From assembly GCA_907163375.1 (NCBI GenBank), contig CAJQUW010005362.1, forward strand, positions 186,001 through 250,000: a stretch of 64,000 nt of DNA, in the 5' to 3' direction. The position numbers and the translations under genes are program-made. This DNA comes from Prostheceraeus crozeri. Lineage: Eukaryota > Platyhelminthes > Polycladida > Euryleptidae. The notes beneath the pieces are model-generated. The model saw only the letters and a program-made list of their open reading frames with translations. It did no database searches and was not told where the DNA came from. Position 1 is the stretch's first letter, and each line of letters begins with the position of its first letter. Shown here piece by piece: positions 49,991 through 62,757 of the stretch.

Positions 49991-51113
49991 GTAGGTGTGA
50001 TCGAGGCTAGGAAGGCTTGTCTCCTCTACTAAATCACCGAGTAAGAAGACATCTCTTTACACTATTACGGTTCATTTCCTCAACTATTACAAGCTTTGCA
50101 TGCACTGCTGTCTCTGTACTTTTGTTTGACAGAGAAAGTTGACATCAAGACAGTGACAGCTATATGCACGAGAATAAATAATTTATTTGCATTATATTTC
50201 TACAGGTTATGCTGAAAGCGTTCAGGCAGACAAGCTTTCTCTGCACTCTGCTACATCATCAGGTCCAAAGCAAGGGGTACTTCGCAGTGGTGGTGACATA
50301 AAACATGGTTTGAGAGATCTTGTTGCCACTCGGAGAGCTCCTCTCTTCTGTTGAGAGAGAGAGAATTCTTGACTTCGGCAATTCTAGCTTCCACTGGGAA
50401 GAAAATGAAAGGATGAACAAATAGGGTATACTCAGTCTTGCTGGGGGACGAGATTTCTCCGTCCCATTCCCATCCCATCCCAGTCCAACAGAATTTTTCA
50501 AAATATAAACATAATAATTCCCATAGCCGCCTGAAGCCCTTAGCAGCTAGGTTAAGGGACTTATCAAGATGAGAAATTTGAGAGAGATTATCACATAACA
50601 AACACAATTATATTCGCTACAAGCTTTAGGTATACATATCTTAATTTCTGTTACTCAATTTACTTAAGAATTGTTACAGTATCTGCAAGTAGCAAGTAAA
50701 GCAGTAAACTACAAAACGGCCATCGCAAACGCGGTGGTGATCAAGCTTGTCACAAAGATTACAATCGTTGTGTTTTTTTAGAACGATGAGTTGAAAACAT
50801 TGGCTGGACGTCTTATTAAGTCTACTGATTTAGATACCTATAGCTACGTTTTACTCCGCCTTGACGCTGACAGAGGCTGTCTAAAAGTTGGCCTGTACAT
50901 ATATTTTACCTTCACTATTTTGCTAAAACATCCGGCCTACTAGGGGGAGCAGCCTCTTTGCTGTTTTGCCTCACGAATGATAATGAACCTCCCGTGTCAA
51001 GCCATCAACTGTGGTTTGAACAGCAAGCACGCATTTGCCTATTTCGAATTAAATATGTATGTCTGCGCATATAAATACATACACTTGCTATATTCATTAA
51101 AATTTGTATTTAG
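49991..51113. other. No gene recognised
   Basis: The minus-strand frame 50,607-50,251 (118 codons) has no recognisable motif and is not called. Nothing else is visible. Confidence 0.4.
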
Positions 51114-51434
51114 TTGGTGGCCATGCGTATGAGCTTTGAATGTCACATATCAATTCTGAACAGATTAAAGTCTCAACTGAACATTTTTTGGAAAGGGAGT
51201 TATTTGGTTCTAATGTCCGATAAAACGGAACAGATGGCTAAACCGGACAACCAAGATCTTATTTATGAAAATGACTTGATTTTGCGCAGTATCGTCTCTT
51301 ATCTCAATCAGATTTCCGATCAGTTGAGTTACTGCGGCTCAAGTCATGAGGAGAGTCTGTTTATGTCGTCGATCGCATCATTTAAAAAGTTATCAAACGC
51401 AAAACTTGCTAGATGCCTTGCATTGAAAATTTGA
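51114..51434 (+). CDS. Possible coding exon, unknown protein
   Basis: An open frame preceded by a splice acceptor-like TTGTATTTAG. The part from MSDKTEQMAKPDNQDL on (about 73 residues, start near 51,213) has protein-like composition, with a helix-prone stretch (DLILRSIVSYLNQISDQL). No family is recognised. It is upstream of, and on the same strand as, a likely two-exon gene, but no splice junction links them. Confidence 0.25.
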   Translation: MVAMRMSFECHISILNRLKSQLNIFWKGSYLVLMSDKTEQMAKPDNQDLIYENDLILRSIVSYLNQISDQLSYCGSSHEESLFMSSIASFKKLSNAKLARCLALKI

Positions 51435-51905
51435 TAGATGACATGAAAGATAGAATGTTTCTTTCTTGAACCATCCGTACATAAAAAAGATAACTGGTTG
51501 AAATTCTAGCATCACTTTTGCATCGATAAGTATGTGACGTTTAGCATTGAAAATCCTCAGTAATTTTGCTCATGCTCTATTTTCTATACTAAACTAGGGT
51601 TTCACACCTTCATTTTGTTCACAATATTATTTTTCAAGTGCACCCTGCTTCTAAAACAGAAAAATCAACATGACTTATTTCTAAACTGTATTTACTAAAA
51701 GTGGATTTCCACCAGAATTCGACCTTATTCACAGGAATGATCCATGCAGATGTTCAAAAATTCTTAAAGTCAACGTAGTTGCTTAAAAAGTACTGAAGCA
51801 AATGATCACTGTTCAAATAAATTAAAAAAGTGATAAAATCAATGCGAATTTTTACTGCTTTAGTTCATACTAACTTCACGTATTTTCCATCGACGGCGTG
51901 CCAAA

Positions 51906-52927
51906 ATGAGACGCTCATTCTACAGTTTAGTTCCGCAGGAAATACCAATGCCGCAACTTTATGTCGATTTCTATTCTTTGGCGGAGACTCTTGTCTCTAC
52001 TGTGACAGACGTAAGAGAAGTCACAAAAACAACAGGTCTGATAGGTAGGCCTACACTACACCTTCATGTAAAAACCACCGGTGTTTCTTTTCCTCCGTCA
52101 ATGCTAATGGTCAAAATGCATCATGCGAGAAGTTCTACTACAAGGTCGTATTTATCTGAGAGTGTGGTCGGTTCACTTACCTCAATTTATGATTTCAATT
52201 GACTTCCAACTTCCACTAAAAATCGGAATTCTATTCTTCTGTTTGAAAAATAAAATAAAGATTTTTTTCTGCTTTCATCAGAAAACATATTGCTCTGAGA
52301 ATGACTGACTTAATTTCAACCCGTCTCTATTATAAATATACGTCGCTAATATTTGATCTCCAAACCGTGTCTTAGATTGTAAGTCCTACCTGAAATATTT
52401 ATGGCAGTATATCTCACATGATCACATTAACGATTCAAATTTCAAATTGAACAGCATTGATCTCTCAACTTGCAAGTTACATAGATTATGTATTTTGTAA
52501 GCTGAATCTCTATGCATTCAACAAACAACTGCATGGCAGGTTAACTTTAGATAACAATAGGTTTCTATCGTATCAGTTTTCAGCCTAACAAACCAAAAGA
52601 ATTTAAAATTGCAACATTCAAGTTTTATCAGTCCGCTTGACTGGGAAAGCTCTTCGCCACTGGCATTGACGAGAATCGCTCCAATTGAACAACATTCCAA
52701 CCTATAATTGTGGGTGAACCTCCATGACTTCCGCAGTTAATGTTGTTCACTATTTATGGCAATCACACATGTAGTTGTTCTCAATATTTAAATATCTGCA
52801 TGCTTCCTAAAGTGATCAACATGCTGATTTTTTATTAATTAATTTCATGAAACACTTTCATTTATTTTCAGATAGTGGGAAACCAGGCCAAGGATGGAAA
52901 CATGAGCGCCTTCTACTTTCTGTGTGA
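51906..52927 (+). CDS. Likely small two-exon host gene (64 aa)
   Basis: Exon 1 (51,906-52,044) starts with a good AAAATGA context: MRRSFYSLVPQEIPMPQLY, then DFYSLAETLVSTVTDVREV. A donor at 52,045 (ATAG then GTAGGC) and an acceptor at 52,871 (TTTATTTTCAG) join in phase 1 to exon 2 (52,872-52,927), GKPGQGWKHERLLLSV and a stop. Both exons have a compact, conserved look, and the junction keeps the frame. I do not recognise the family; small cilium or sperm microtubule proteins have similar size and composition, but that is a guess. The intron is 827 nt. Confidence 0.4.
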
Positions 52928-54269
52928 TAGACCTTTTTCTGGCATGGATCATCAATCCCCACGATGACTTGACGTTTTCAGTGTGTTCGCGTGCATTTAT
53001 AAGCAGGAAAATGCAATTAATTGCTTGACAGAAATCTATAATGAGAATAACATATGTTTTTTGACGAAAGTGGCATTATCAATTACATCTTTCTCAGGTT
53101 TCAAATAATCTATATCACTGGTGGGCAACCAAGCTCAATAGTTCTTTTTCAACTTCTTTCAAAAATGTTTCTCTTTACCACTAAAGTACACAACCACCCT
53201 GCAAAGTCAACGAAGATTCAAAACAGAACTTGAGTCGATCGAGTGTACAGCTGCACCGTGACGTGCATAGAATAATAATTTCTAGACGGAATTACCAATC
53301 ACACTGTAATGTCACATGAAAATATAGTATTGCATGCTCCTGTTGTGTCATATAAGCATTGGCAGCAACATATAATAAAATGTCTCAACATCGAAGATGT
53401 CGTGCGTATGTAAAGTTAACACCGCCATTTCGAAATTGGGGTTGTCACTCGAATTTCACATATCGATGGCCTGCATTTGAAGTGTGTCCGTGTGTGTCAC
53501 CCACTGAAAGAATTCGTTTTCGTTTAGGACAGATTAGACGAAAGTTCGACATGTTGGGGGTGCGAAGTCACCAGAGACACAAAAATTTTACTTCCAAAAT
53601 ATAAGATCAGGACTTGCGAAGCAAGCACGAATAGATGACAAGCATTACCAACAGCGTGTCAGCAATTGTTTTCATAAAACGCCGTATTTGTGGAGAAATT
53701 ACAAGTCGAAGTAGCACAAAACGGCGGTGATGTGAAGCTAGCATCGACATTTTGAAAAATTCAGTCAAACCAAGGGCTAGAATCGATCTAGATGGAGCAT
53801 ATGTATAGTCTTAGCTCACTCCAAAAGGGTACTTTCTTCGTAAACCTAAGTGACCAACTTAATCAGGAAAAATTACGTAGGTAATATAGCACTCATGTAA
53901 TTTAGGCCACAAAAGTAAGTGACCGTTTATTTCTCGCAAATGAAAATCTATGCAGCCTGCACGCACAAATACATTCAAATAAACTTAAAGTAATATGAAA
54001 CAGTATAGCATAGAATAATTTCCTGCAAAATCATACAGCATGCGTGCATGGACATTGAATCACATGCTAACTTTTAAAAGAGCACTGTATAATATGCTGA
54101 ATCGTATAAGGGAAAAGGAACGTGCGAATTTTTCAGTACGAATAATAGGATGGGAATATAGTTATTTGAAAACGGATCTTTTACACGGCAAAAGATCACT
54201 CACAACAAATGATCTGAGTCAATTTCATATGACAACAAATTTTCTGAAAATTTAATTCGCCACATCACA
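52928..54269. other. No gene recognised
   Basis: A plus-strand frame of 81 codons at 53,359-53,604 has no known motif and is not called. Confidence 0.4.
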
Positions 54270-54634
54270 ATGGCACCTTAAGTTTCTGGCAAAGCCGCGA
54301 AGAAGTCTAGCAAGGCTAAGGCCCCTAAGACTGACAAGAAACGCAAGCGTAAGCCTGAGGAGAGCTATACCATCTACATCTACAAGGTACTCCGTCAGGT
54401 GCACCCGACACTGGCATTTCCAGCAAGGCCGTGTCAATCATGAACAGTTTCGTGAATGACATCTTCGAGCGAATTGCCAACGAGAGCAGCCGACATGCTC
54501 ATTACAGCAAGAAGTCGACTGTCTCGAGTCGGGAGATTCAAACTGCCGTTCGCCTTCTTCTGCCCGGTGAACTTGCTAAGCACGCTGTGAGCGAGGGAAC
54601 GAAGGCAGTCACCAAGCACACTGGCTACAAGTAA
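54270..54634 (+). pseudogene. Histone H2B pseudogene
   Basis: Starts ATGGCACCT, then TAA replaces the fourth codon, followed by [20 protein letters not shown] and [17 protein letters not shown] single-base deletion near 54,398 shifts the frame just after VHP; the rest continues in the frame of 54,431, with [34 protein letters not shown] and [10 protein letters not shown] to a stop at 54,634. Total length fits H2B (about 122 residues). Conserved core changes (HTGYK instead of the usual YTSSK type) also indicate relaxed selection. It is more GC-rich than its surroundings. The GESSR-like ANESSR and KTDKK segments slightly favour an echinoderm-like source. Confidence 0.9.
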
Positions 54635-57600
54635 TTACCACTACTTCTGTGAACGCTCAACGATTTTATTCTAAATCAATATATCATTTGTCACATTTTG
54701 ATACACCTTTGTACATAATGGAATGCGATGGGCTCTCTTTTCAACTTTCAAAGGAACATTATTATCTTTTTTATTGAGTCCAACGAAACCTGGGTAGGCA
54801 TAGTCAAAAACTGATCGAATGTATGCTGAGGTATTATACTTAGCCTACATAAATATAATGCAGTGAATATATATATAAATTAGATATATACTCGTATATA
54901 GATAAAAATAAATCAGCTATATCAAAGTAAACACTTTGAGATATATATATAATGTATATAAATATGCATGATGCAACTTTAATTGATGCCTATTGGAGCT
55001 GAAGAAGTTATAATAGGAAGCGTTCGAAGCAAGAAATTACAAAGTTCGAAAAGTAGCTACATTATTACATGATGGCTTCCACCGAAGGTGTTTTCAATCA
55101 CTTCAAGACAACATCTTCAAAATTTCCTGTAGCGCATCTCTGAAATCCTGGAATTTCGTTTAATCCCTGCATATTCTAAGTTTTGATAATTTATCTGTTT
55201 ATCTGAGTCATGCGTACATGACGACATGACGAGTGAGTCATCACGAGTAGGTCCTATATGTGTGTGTCCGCCTACCCGGGTTATCAAAAATATACTGCAA
55301 TTAATTTATAGGCCAGCAATAGTAATTGATGGGGCAATCAATTAATTGCAATTATGCAGTTATGTCGATCAATTAATTGTAATTATTTATCATCACCTCT
55401 TGAAGAGACCATCATAATTCTTGATTTTGAATTTTCAACACATAGTTTGATAAAATAGAATAGTGTAAAATATAAAATAAATAAATTACTGGGCGATGTT
55501 TTTCCCACGATGGTGATGACGGTATTGCAAGAAAATCAGTCAATTAAAAACCTTTCCCATTACAACACAAATCAATCAATCAATTGCAGTTTTTTGATCG
55601 GAGCAATAATTTAATTGCGACCAATTAATTGCAATGCAATCGATTTTGGATAACAATTGCTCATCTATAGGCACTTTGAGGTTGTTCGAAAGCACCATTT
55701 GAATATTGACCGAACTTGAAGCATCACTTCAAATCTTTCTCATCTTGTTGTGCTGCTGCTAGCCGCACTATACACATAAAGTGGAAAGGATCAGTGCACT
55801 CTGAACTAAGATATGCGTGTCACATCATTTTGTACAGTGCATATCACGGCCGAATGCTGAAGATTCACAGTGCGGCTATTCTGTGTTGAAATATGGATGC
55901 ATTCACAAAAGAGAGTGCTGCTAGGTAGAATTCTGCTGAATCCGTCAATGGCAGAATAGGATTCGAACGTTTGAATTTACACGTCGATTTTCAATCCATT
56001 AGGATATTTTGAAGGATATTATGACGAATATGTGGATTCAAAGCTTGCATAAAATTGAATATTTATTTTCAAGTTCCGCGAAAGAGGACTTGATGAGCCT
56101 AGAAAGTAATTTAGAAATCTAAACTGACAGTTGCTGAGAAATAGAAATGTCCCAGCAAGTCCTAAACAGAAGTCAAAAGCAGCGCAAGACCACAAACAAC
56201 GCTAGGAGAACCGAATGCAACATCACGAATATAGGCCTACTCGTGATGCCTACATGCACTGCCTACACTGCATGGAAAAAACATGTTCGCACGCACCCAT
56301 TTCCAACGAATTTTTCACAAGTGAACGGATCATACCATATTATCGGGACTTTTAGAGATAGCATAGACATTTTGTCGTGGAATTAAGCAGCTGCTGCTAT
56401 AAGGCTTCTTAGTGAACTCTGCTTTCTGCTTGCTGATGGATTGGGTGGAAGTTTTCATGTAAAGCACCATGAGTCGAATGGTGACTGTTTTTAATAAGGC
56501 AAGAAAACTTATTCTCCGATTCTATTGCCTGACAATTATGTTGCTCATCATTCATCATGCATGTGGTGACGTTGTTACATATTTAGTCGCTCATTGAAGT
56601 TGAAGAGTGTTGCGTCGTCCGCATTTTGTTGAACTTATAAGCCTAATTGAAGTCAACTGTATCAGGATAGAATGCAGTCTTAATAAACACTTTGGTCTTA
56701 ATAATATGGCTCTTCATCCGTTAAACAGCTGATACCTAATCGGAGATGCCATCAAAATGAACGAAGGTTTGTGGTGGCAGGTCGCATTGTGATTGTGACA
56801 AAGAAAATGAGGTGAGGTTTATCGATCTCCATGACGAAAGAATTTCAGAAAGTTCAGGGATATGTTGGGCCATATTGCATAAAAGTTTATGAGTCAAGAG
56901 TGTACTAGAGATGAATGGATAGTGGATGGTGGATGAGGGCATTTTGGCACTCATAAGTATGAGTGAAAGTTTATGAATGATTGATCTTAAGCTACTATTA
57001 TTGGCAACTGTCTGACCCTGTTTTGCAATCGTCTGGGCATCATCTAAGATCAGGGGGTAATTTATAGCAAGCGTGAAATGAAGAACCTTCTTAGTTATGA
57101 AAGAATGAATCTGCAGTTGAAGAGTTATCAATTGGCCATCGTGTAGGAATGTTTATAACAACACTGTCAACATTGGGCTGTTTCCTTCATCTTCACTAGT
57201 GCTGTCCATACAATGCTAGAACAAACCAAACTCTTAGAACCACTAAATTTCATTCAATAAAATACGTCGGGCCACAGAAGCATGAATCGGATACTAGATG
57301 TGAGAGATCGCACCATTCATAAAAAGCATGCTTGCAAAACATCCTCCACCATGCGCGATGGGCTGTGAGTGCAGGGAAATCCACGAAAATTTCACTCAAA
57401 TGCTTTATGTAGCCGAAAATTATGATTCTCATCACTATCAAATCATCTTTCATACTCTTATGCAACTAAATCCTTTGAGAGAATCGAATACTCATACACG
57501 CATATGCTCATAAACTTTCATGCAATAGGCCCTTGTCTCGGTCTCGGAATCGGATTGAAATTTTCATAAATTGTCAGGTAACATTGGAAAATCATGGTGT

Positions 57601-58207
57601 TTCACGAGCTAAGCTTCTTTCTTTCAAATTTTAGTAATTGAATCGGACGATGGCGTTAAATGATTAAGACATGAACCCATGAAATCGATGATGATGACGA
57701 TAATTCGATTATCGATTGACGCATTTGGGAAACGTAATCGGCGATATTATCGAAGTGCCTACCTCTGGAAAGTAGAAATTATGAAGATTTGCAACAAAAA
57801 ATGGAAAAAATTACAATACAATGACCAAATTAGGCCTACCAAATCAGTGGTGGGCGAAACATTTGTAAATTATTATTCTTTTAAAAGACGCTCATGAAGG
57901 TTTATGTTCATAACAAATTGAGAGCTTACTTTACATTCTTTTTTCGAAATCATGAAAAAATGCAACATACCTGAAAAGATCAGGAAATGATAGAAAGATT
58001 CGAAACAATGTCATCTCAATTTCCACAAATTCATGTAAGAAAGTCAACCGAAGTTACCGGATGTTAAAAAATGTTTCGGACGCTAGAAAAATCGCTAGCA
58101 GCTAAAAAGCTAAGATGCAGCTTAGCAAGAGGAGCAACAGCAGGGAACACATTGTGTTCACTATGAGATCTCGAAATTCTGAGGTAGCGGGAAGACAAGA
58201 CAAGAAA
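54635..58207. other. Intergenic DNA; TA-rich and AATTG-rich patches
   Basis: TA-rich sequence lies at about 54,860-54,965. An AATTG/CAATT-rich patch at 55,297-55,650 resembles those at 8.5-10.2 kb. TAGGCCTA occurs at 56,232 and 57,831. No gene is supportable; frames such as 57,131-56,736 (minus) carry no motif. Confidence 0.45.
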
Positions 58208-58956
58208 TAGTCCGGGAGCTAGCGTGAAGTTGTGCAGGGAACGAGGTAGTACATAAAACTTTCACATAGCATAGTACACCTCTAGCCTACTGCAAAACTT
58301 CGCGTCTGCCGGATCAGATCATTTGCTTTTCAGAAATAGAGAGGATAACACAATCCTATGTATTTCCAGTGGTAAAATTGTAACATTTAATGTGTTGACT
58401 CCATTTTTTCGAATTTTTGCTCATAAAAGTTACACAAATTGGTATTTTGTTGAACTGGTTATTATAGAAATCATCTACGGATCATGATCTTTCAAATGAG
58501 TTATCATTCAGTGACAGAGGATGAAGTAAAGTGTACAAACAGACACTTTTCGTTAAAGTATATCAACAATTTTCCTGAAATTTCTATGTCAAAATTTGCA
58601 GTTACACCAACGAAAAGTGTCTGTTTGTACACTTTACTTCATCCTCTGTCACTGAATGATAACTCATTTGAAAGATCATGATCCGTAGATGATTTCTATA
58701 ATAACCAGTTCAACAAAATACCAATTTGTGTAACTTTTATGAGCAAAAATTCTAAAAAAATGGAGTCAACACCTTAAATGTCACAATTTTACCACTGGAA
58801 ATACATAGGATTGTGTTATCCTCTCTATTTCTTAAAAGCAAATGATCTGATCCGGCAGACGCGAAGTTTTGCAGTAGGTTAGAGGTGCACTATGCTATGT
58901 GAAAGTTTTATGTACTACCTCGTTCCCTGCACAACTTCACGCTAGCTCCCGGACTA
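58208..58956. mobile_element. Foldback element, arms about 347 bp
   Basis: Starts TAGTCCGGGAGCTAGCG and ends CGCTAGCTCCCGGACTA. The two arms (58,208-58,556 and 58,610-58,956) are almost perfect inverse copies around a centre of about 53 nt. No coding sequence, and no clear target-site duplication. The near identity suggests a recent origin or correction between arms. Confidence 0.85.
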
Positions 58957-59229
58957 AAAGCGTTTTATTGTTTCACTTGAGCAATGTTATCAAAGACAAA
59001 TATATAAACTAAGACCAAGAGAATAAAATGCAAGCATTATTAGAAATTCCCGGTGTACACAAAATCTGATGAAAGAGTCTTGCAAACACTTCGTTTTGGC
59101 TAATGTTGAACGGAGAACACCAGTACTTCTTGTCATATCTTCGTGCCTGAAAATAAACATGTATCGAAGTGGGTGATTTAATTTCTGTTCAATAAGCAAT
59201 TTGTTAAATTTTTATTTATTGTTTTATTA

Positions 59230-59825
59230 ATTTATTATTTTTTCAATTTGTGTTCAATATTTCTGTAAAACAACTCTTCACAACTGTGATCAGCAACCCA
59301 CAACAAATCAGGATATGCGAAATCGGAATTTATGATACGAATTACTCTTTTCTCAAGTCTCACAAGCTGATTCTGTAGATACGAAGCGAAATTGCAAAAA
59401 CAAGGATGTGTTATAAAATAATTGAACGAATAAAACTGACGTGCGATCGAAAAATCAACTCAGAAGAGTAGCCTGAACGCTTCAAATTTCGAATAATATA
59501 AATACGTCTAGATGCCTTTGCAGTAATACTTTTGACATGTGCATTCCTCTTGAGGGTGGAAGAGAACGTCACACCTAACAGTTTCAATTCATCAACCTCT
59601 GGCAAAGGACAACCGTTGGAAGAGTTTGCGGTAATTGGAACCAAACTTTTCTTTGTCACAATATTCATTATAACACACTTTGAAATATTCAATGGTAATC
59701 TGTTTCGTGAAGCCCACTCGACGCAATGGTTCCATTCTGCCTGTAGATTGTCGTTCACAGTATGTCGAATAAAATACATAATTATAGCAGGAGACAGAAT
59801 GAGAGAAAAATCCCGATAAATCCAT
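59230..59825 (-). mobile_element. LINE reverse transcriptase C-terminal fragment
   Basis: The minus-strand frame reads WASRNRLPLNISKC, then DELKLLGVTFSSTL, HVKSITAKASRRIYIIRNL, and in another frame NQLVRLEKRVIRII and SCEELFY before a T/A-rich tail. The order is that of the region after the catalytic box in jockey/I/CR1-type LINEs. Frame changes show decay. It abuts the foldback element starting at 59,872. Confidence 0.75.
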
Positions 59826-59871
59826 GACGGAAGGTTATCTCGACCACAACTTTTCCGATGTAACTGTAACC

Positions 59872-62250
59872 GAGTGTTCAGGTTAGGGGTCGAAACACAA
59901 CTAGACGAGTACCTGCTGATGACTGACGGACTGCAGTATTATGTTTTATATCCCTTAATCGGTAGCTGAAGCAGTGGTCGATGTATTGTAATTCAAATGA
60001 AGAAATGTGGAATTACATGAAGTACTATAGACGGATGAAGAAACTGGCGAAAACAAATTCAAGTGAAGAGATAGCATTTTCCATGTGTAGTCTTAGGTAT
60101 AGTGTGTATAGTTTCATTGCTTTCGGTGTAGTAGAGTGTCATTGTAGTTCTATTGTTTACCTCCATTATCCACTTTCCACTTATCCACTCTTACCTAGTG
60201 ACGCAAATGGAAAATTTTCCAATTTTTTCAAAATTTTCTGGAAAATTTTCTACTAGAAAATTTTGAAATTTATTTTTCGGTGATTGTCGTTTTTTCCTTT
60301 GTTTTGGAGACTTATTTTAGTCGTTTGAAAAGACTAATATTCAAAGACCAAAAACTTCTCTATCATCCCTGTATGTCAACTTTTGTAACCAACTGCACCT
60401 TTTCCATTCTATTTCAGATCTTTCCAAATGAATTTCAGACATTAGATGGATTTCAGATTTCTCTAGCTGAATTTCAGATATCTGTTAGAAGCACAGATGA
60501 AAAGATCTTAAATTCAATTGGAGATTCATGTGGATCATATCTGAAATTCATTTGGGCAGATCTGAAATCGAATTGGAACTATCTGAACCATCTGGACTAG
60601 AAATGGAAGATGTGTATCCTCAGCGAAGATGTCGGAAAATAGGCCAGAAGTTAAAGGCTATCATAGATATTATTTTACTCATCACAGATATCTTTAGTTA
60701 CCTACAGTCTTCATGTCTTCCAAAATGGTCGCTCATGAATGCTGCGTGGACTGTGTGCTTATACTTCACTTGCTCATCAAGACATGAAGAATTTCTTTAA
60801 CTCATCCACGCTGCATAATAAAGCTTAACTTTCAAGCTAATAAGTAAACTCCAAAATGAAGTACATTATTTTTGCTCCAGATCTTTCACAGTGCATGAAA
60901 TTGTACCCCTATTGTAAAGCAAGATTCACGTTATCCAAAACGGTGTCTGTGTGATAATTAAAAATGCTAACAAAATGGCACAAATAGCCACTGTGGCAAA
61001 GGAATGTTAAAAATCCGCGGACGGAACTTGCATTGCTACGATCGCTTTAATCGAAATAATGATGAAATTAAGAGTTTTAGACCCAATTTATTGGTACGTA
61101 GCTGCCTCGGCAGTGGACTAAATTTTCATCACTACTCTTACCATTATCCACTTTGTGTAGTGTCAGATATAGTTCACTTGTAATCGGTGTAGTAGCATCG
61201 TTGTATTTCCATATTTTACCTCCACTTTTCCAATTTCTATTCATCGGTTTCCTGTTGTTTTATAATATCCATTTTTAATTTCCTTAACCTATGGTGACCA
61301 CTGTCTTATTCTATTTCCACTATCAGCATCTGTAGTCGGTACAGTATATTAGACGTCTGTTTTGAACGTGTATACGGCAGTGTTTGGAATCTATGGTATT
61401 AGTATATTAACAGCAATTCTCATACGATGATGAAAGTTATCCCAGTAGCCATTTTTAATAGAATATAATGCTTACTAATTTAAATTATTAGTTAAAGTAG
61501 TCCTAATGAGGACTGATGGCGTTCTCCAATCCGCAGGTGTACAAAGGCAATGCTACTGTAACCATTGGATTAATCAGTTCTTAAAAGAACTCAATGTAGC
61601 TTTCTCGTGGCAACGAATTAAAATTGATAAGCTTTGGCCCAATATCTGGAAAAAATGGAAATCTTAAGACTTGTACTACTACCATAGATTCCAAACACTG
61701 CCGTATACACGTTCAAAACAGACGTCTAATATACTGTACCGACTACAGATGCTGATAGTGGAAATAGAATAAGACAATGGTCACCATAGGTTAAGGAAAT
61801 TAAAAATGGATATTATAAAACAACAGGAAACCGATGAATAGAAATTGGAAAAGTGGAGGTAAAATATGGAAATACAACGATGCTACTACACCGATTACAA
61901 GTGAACTATATCTGACACTACACAAAGTGGATAATGGTAAGAGTGGATAAGTGGAAAGTGGATAATGGAGGTAAACAATAGAACTACAATGACATTCTAC
62001 TACACCGAAAGCAATGAAACTATACACACTATACCTAAGACTACACATGGAAAATACTATTTCTTCACTTGAATTTGTTATCTCCAGTTTCTTCATCCAA
62101 AAAATGTAATTTCACATTTCTTAATTTTAATTACAATACATCGACCACTGCTTCAGCTACCGATTAAGGGATATAAAACATAATACTGCAGTCCGTCAGT
62201 CATCAGCAGGTACTCGTCTAGTTGTGTTTCGACCCCTAACCTGAACACTC
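59872..62250. mobile_element. Foldback element with 570-580 bp arms, disrupted by a hAT-type insertion
   Basis: GAGTGTTCAGGTTAGGGGTC at 59,872 is inverted at the right end (ends 62,250). The right arm 62,250-61,680 matches the left arm 59,872-61,398 except for a 947-bp extra segment in the left arm, the insertion plus its target duplication. A 281-bp centre (61,399-61,679) has an inverted copy at 63,331-63,597. No coding sequence is recognised in the arms. Confidence 0.8.
60196..61134. mobile_element. Non-autonomous hAT-type element with 8-bp target duplication
   Basis: CTCTTACC at 60,188-60,195 is repeated exactly at 61,135-61,142, and the empty site survives in the other foldback arm. The ends are inverted: TAGTGACG at the left and the complement of TAGTGATG at the right. 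Eight-bp duplications and TA/CAG ends are characteristic of hAT elements. The 939-bp interior has several ATTTCAGAT words but no transposase frame. Confidence 0.85.
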
Positions 62251-62757
62251 AAACCCAGACGAGCGGGGTCCCACACATAGTGGCTGACAAAATACTGAAT
62301 AGGTAATGATATGTCTTGAAAGATATGTCACAAAGATAAATCAGACATCATTCAATTGTTGTGTTTCCCACATGTAAACTGATCCTGTCATTAAATTCAT
62401 TCCATCAATAACTACAGTATGCTTTTTGCGATCCGCACATGCAAACAAATCCTGTACATCAATCTTTGCCTTTTCGATTCCCACAAGTAAACAGATCCTG
62501 TTCATCCTCGAATCCCATAAAGATGTAATCGCTGTGTGATAAATATGTAATCCGCCTTTACACAAACTTCGCCTCATACATCAAGACTTAACAATGGGAG
62601 CTCTCTCATCTCCCGTAAGCCACGCTAAGCGCTCTGTATTCACTCTTCACCGCCCCCCATATGATGGCTACAAGTCATTGTTATTCGTTTATTCACCTAT
62701 GCAGCAAGGCATTAAGGAAAATGTGAGTCGTTTGTTGGTCGCGTCCCTCATTGAAAT
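62251..62757. other. No gene recognised
   Basis: Short frames only. ATCCTGT and CACATGTAAAC-type words recur two or three times at 62,370-62,510 (a weak, irregular repeat). Confidence 0.35.

Noticed and set aside
50251-50607. 118-codon minus-strand frame
   Set aside because: No domain, no splice or promoter context, low-complexity segments.
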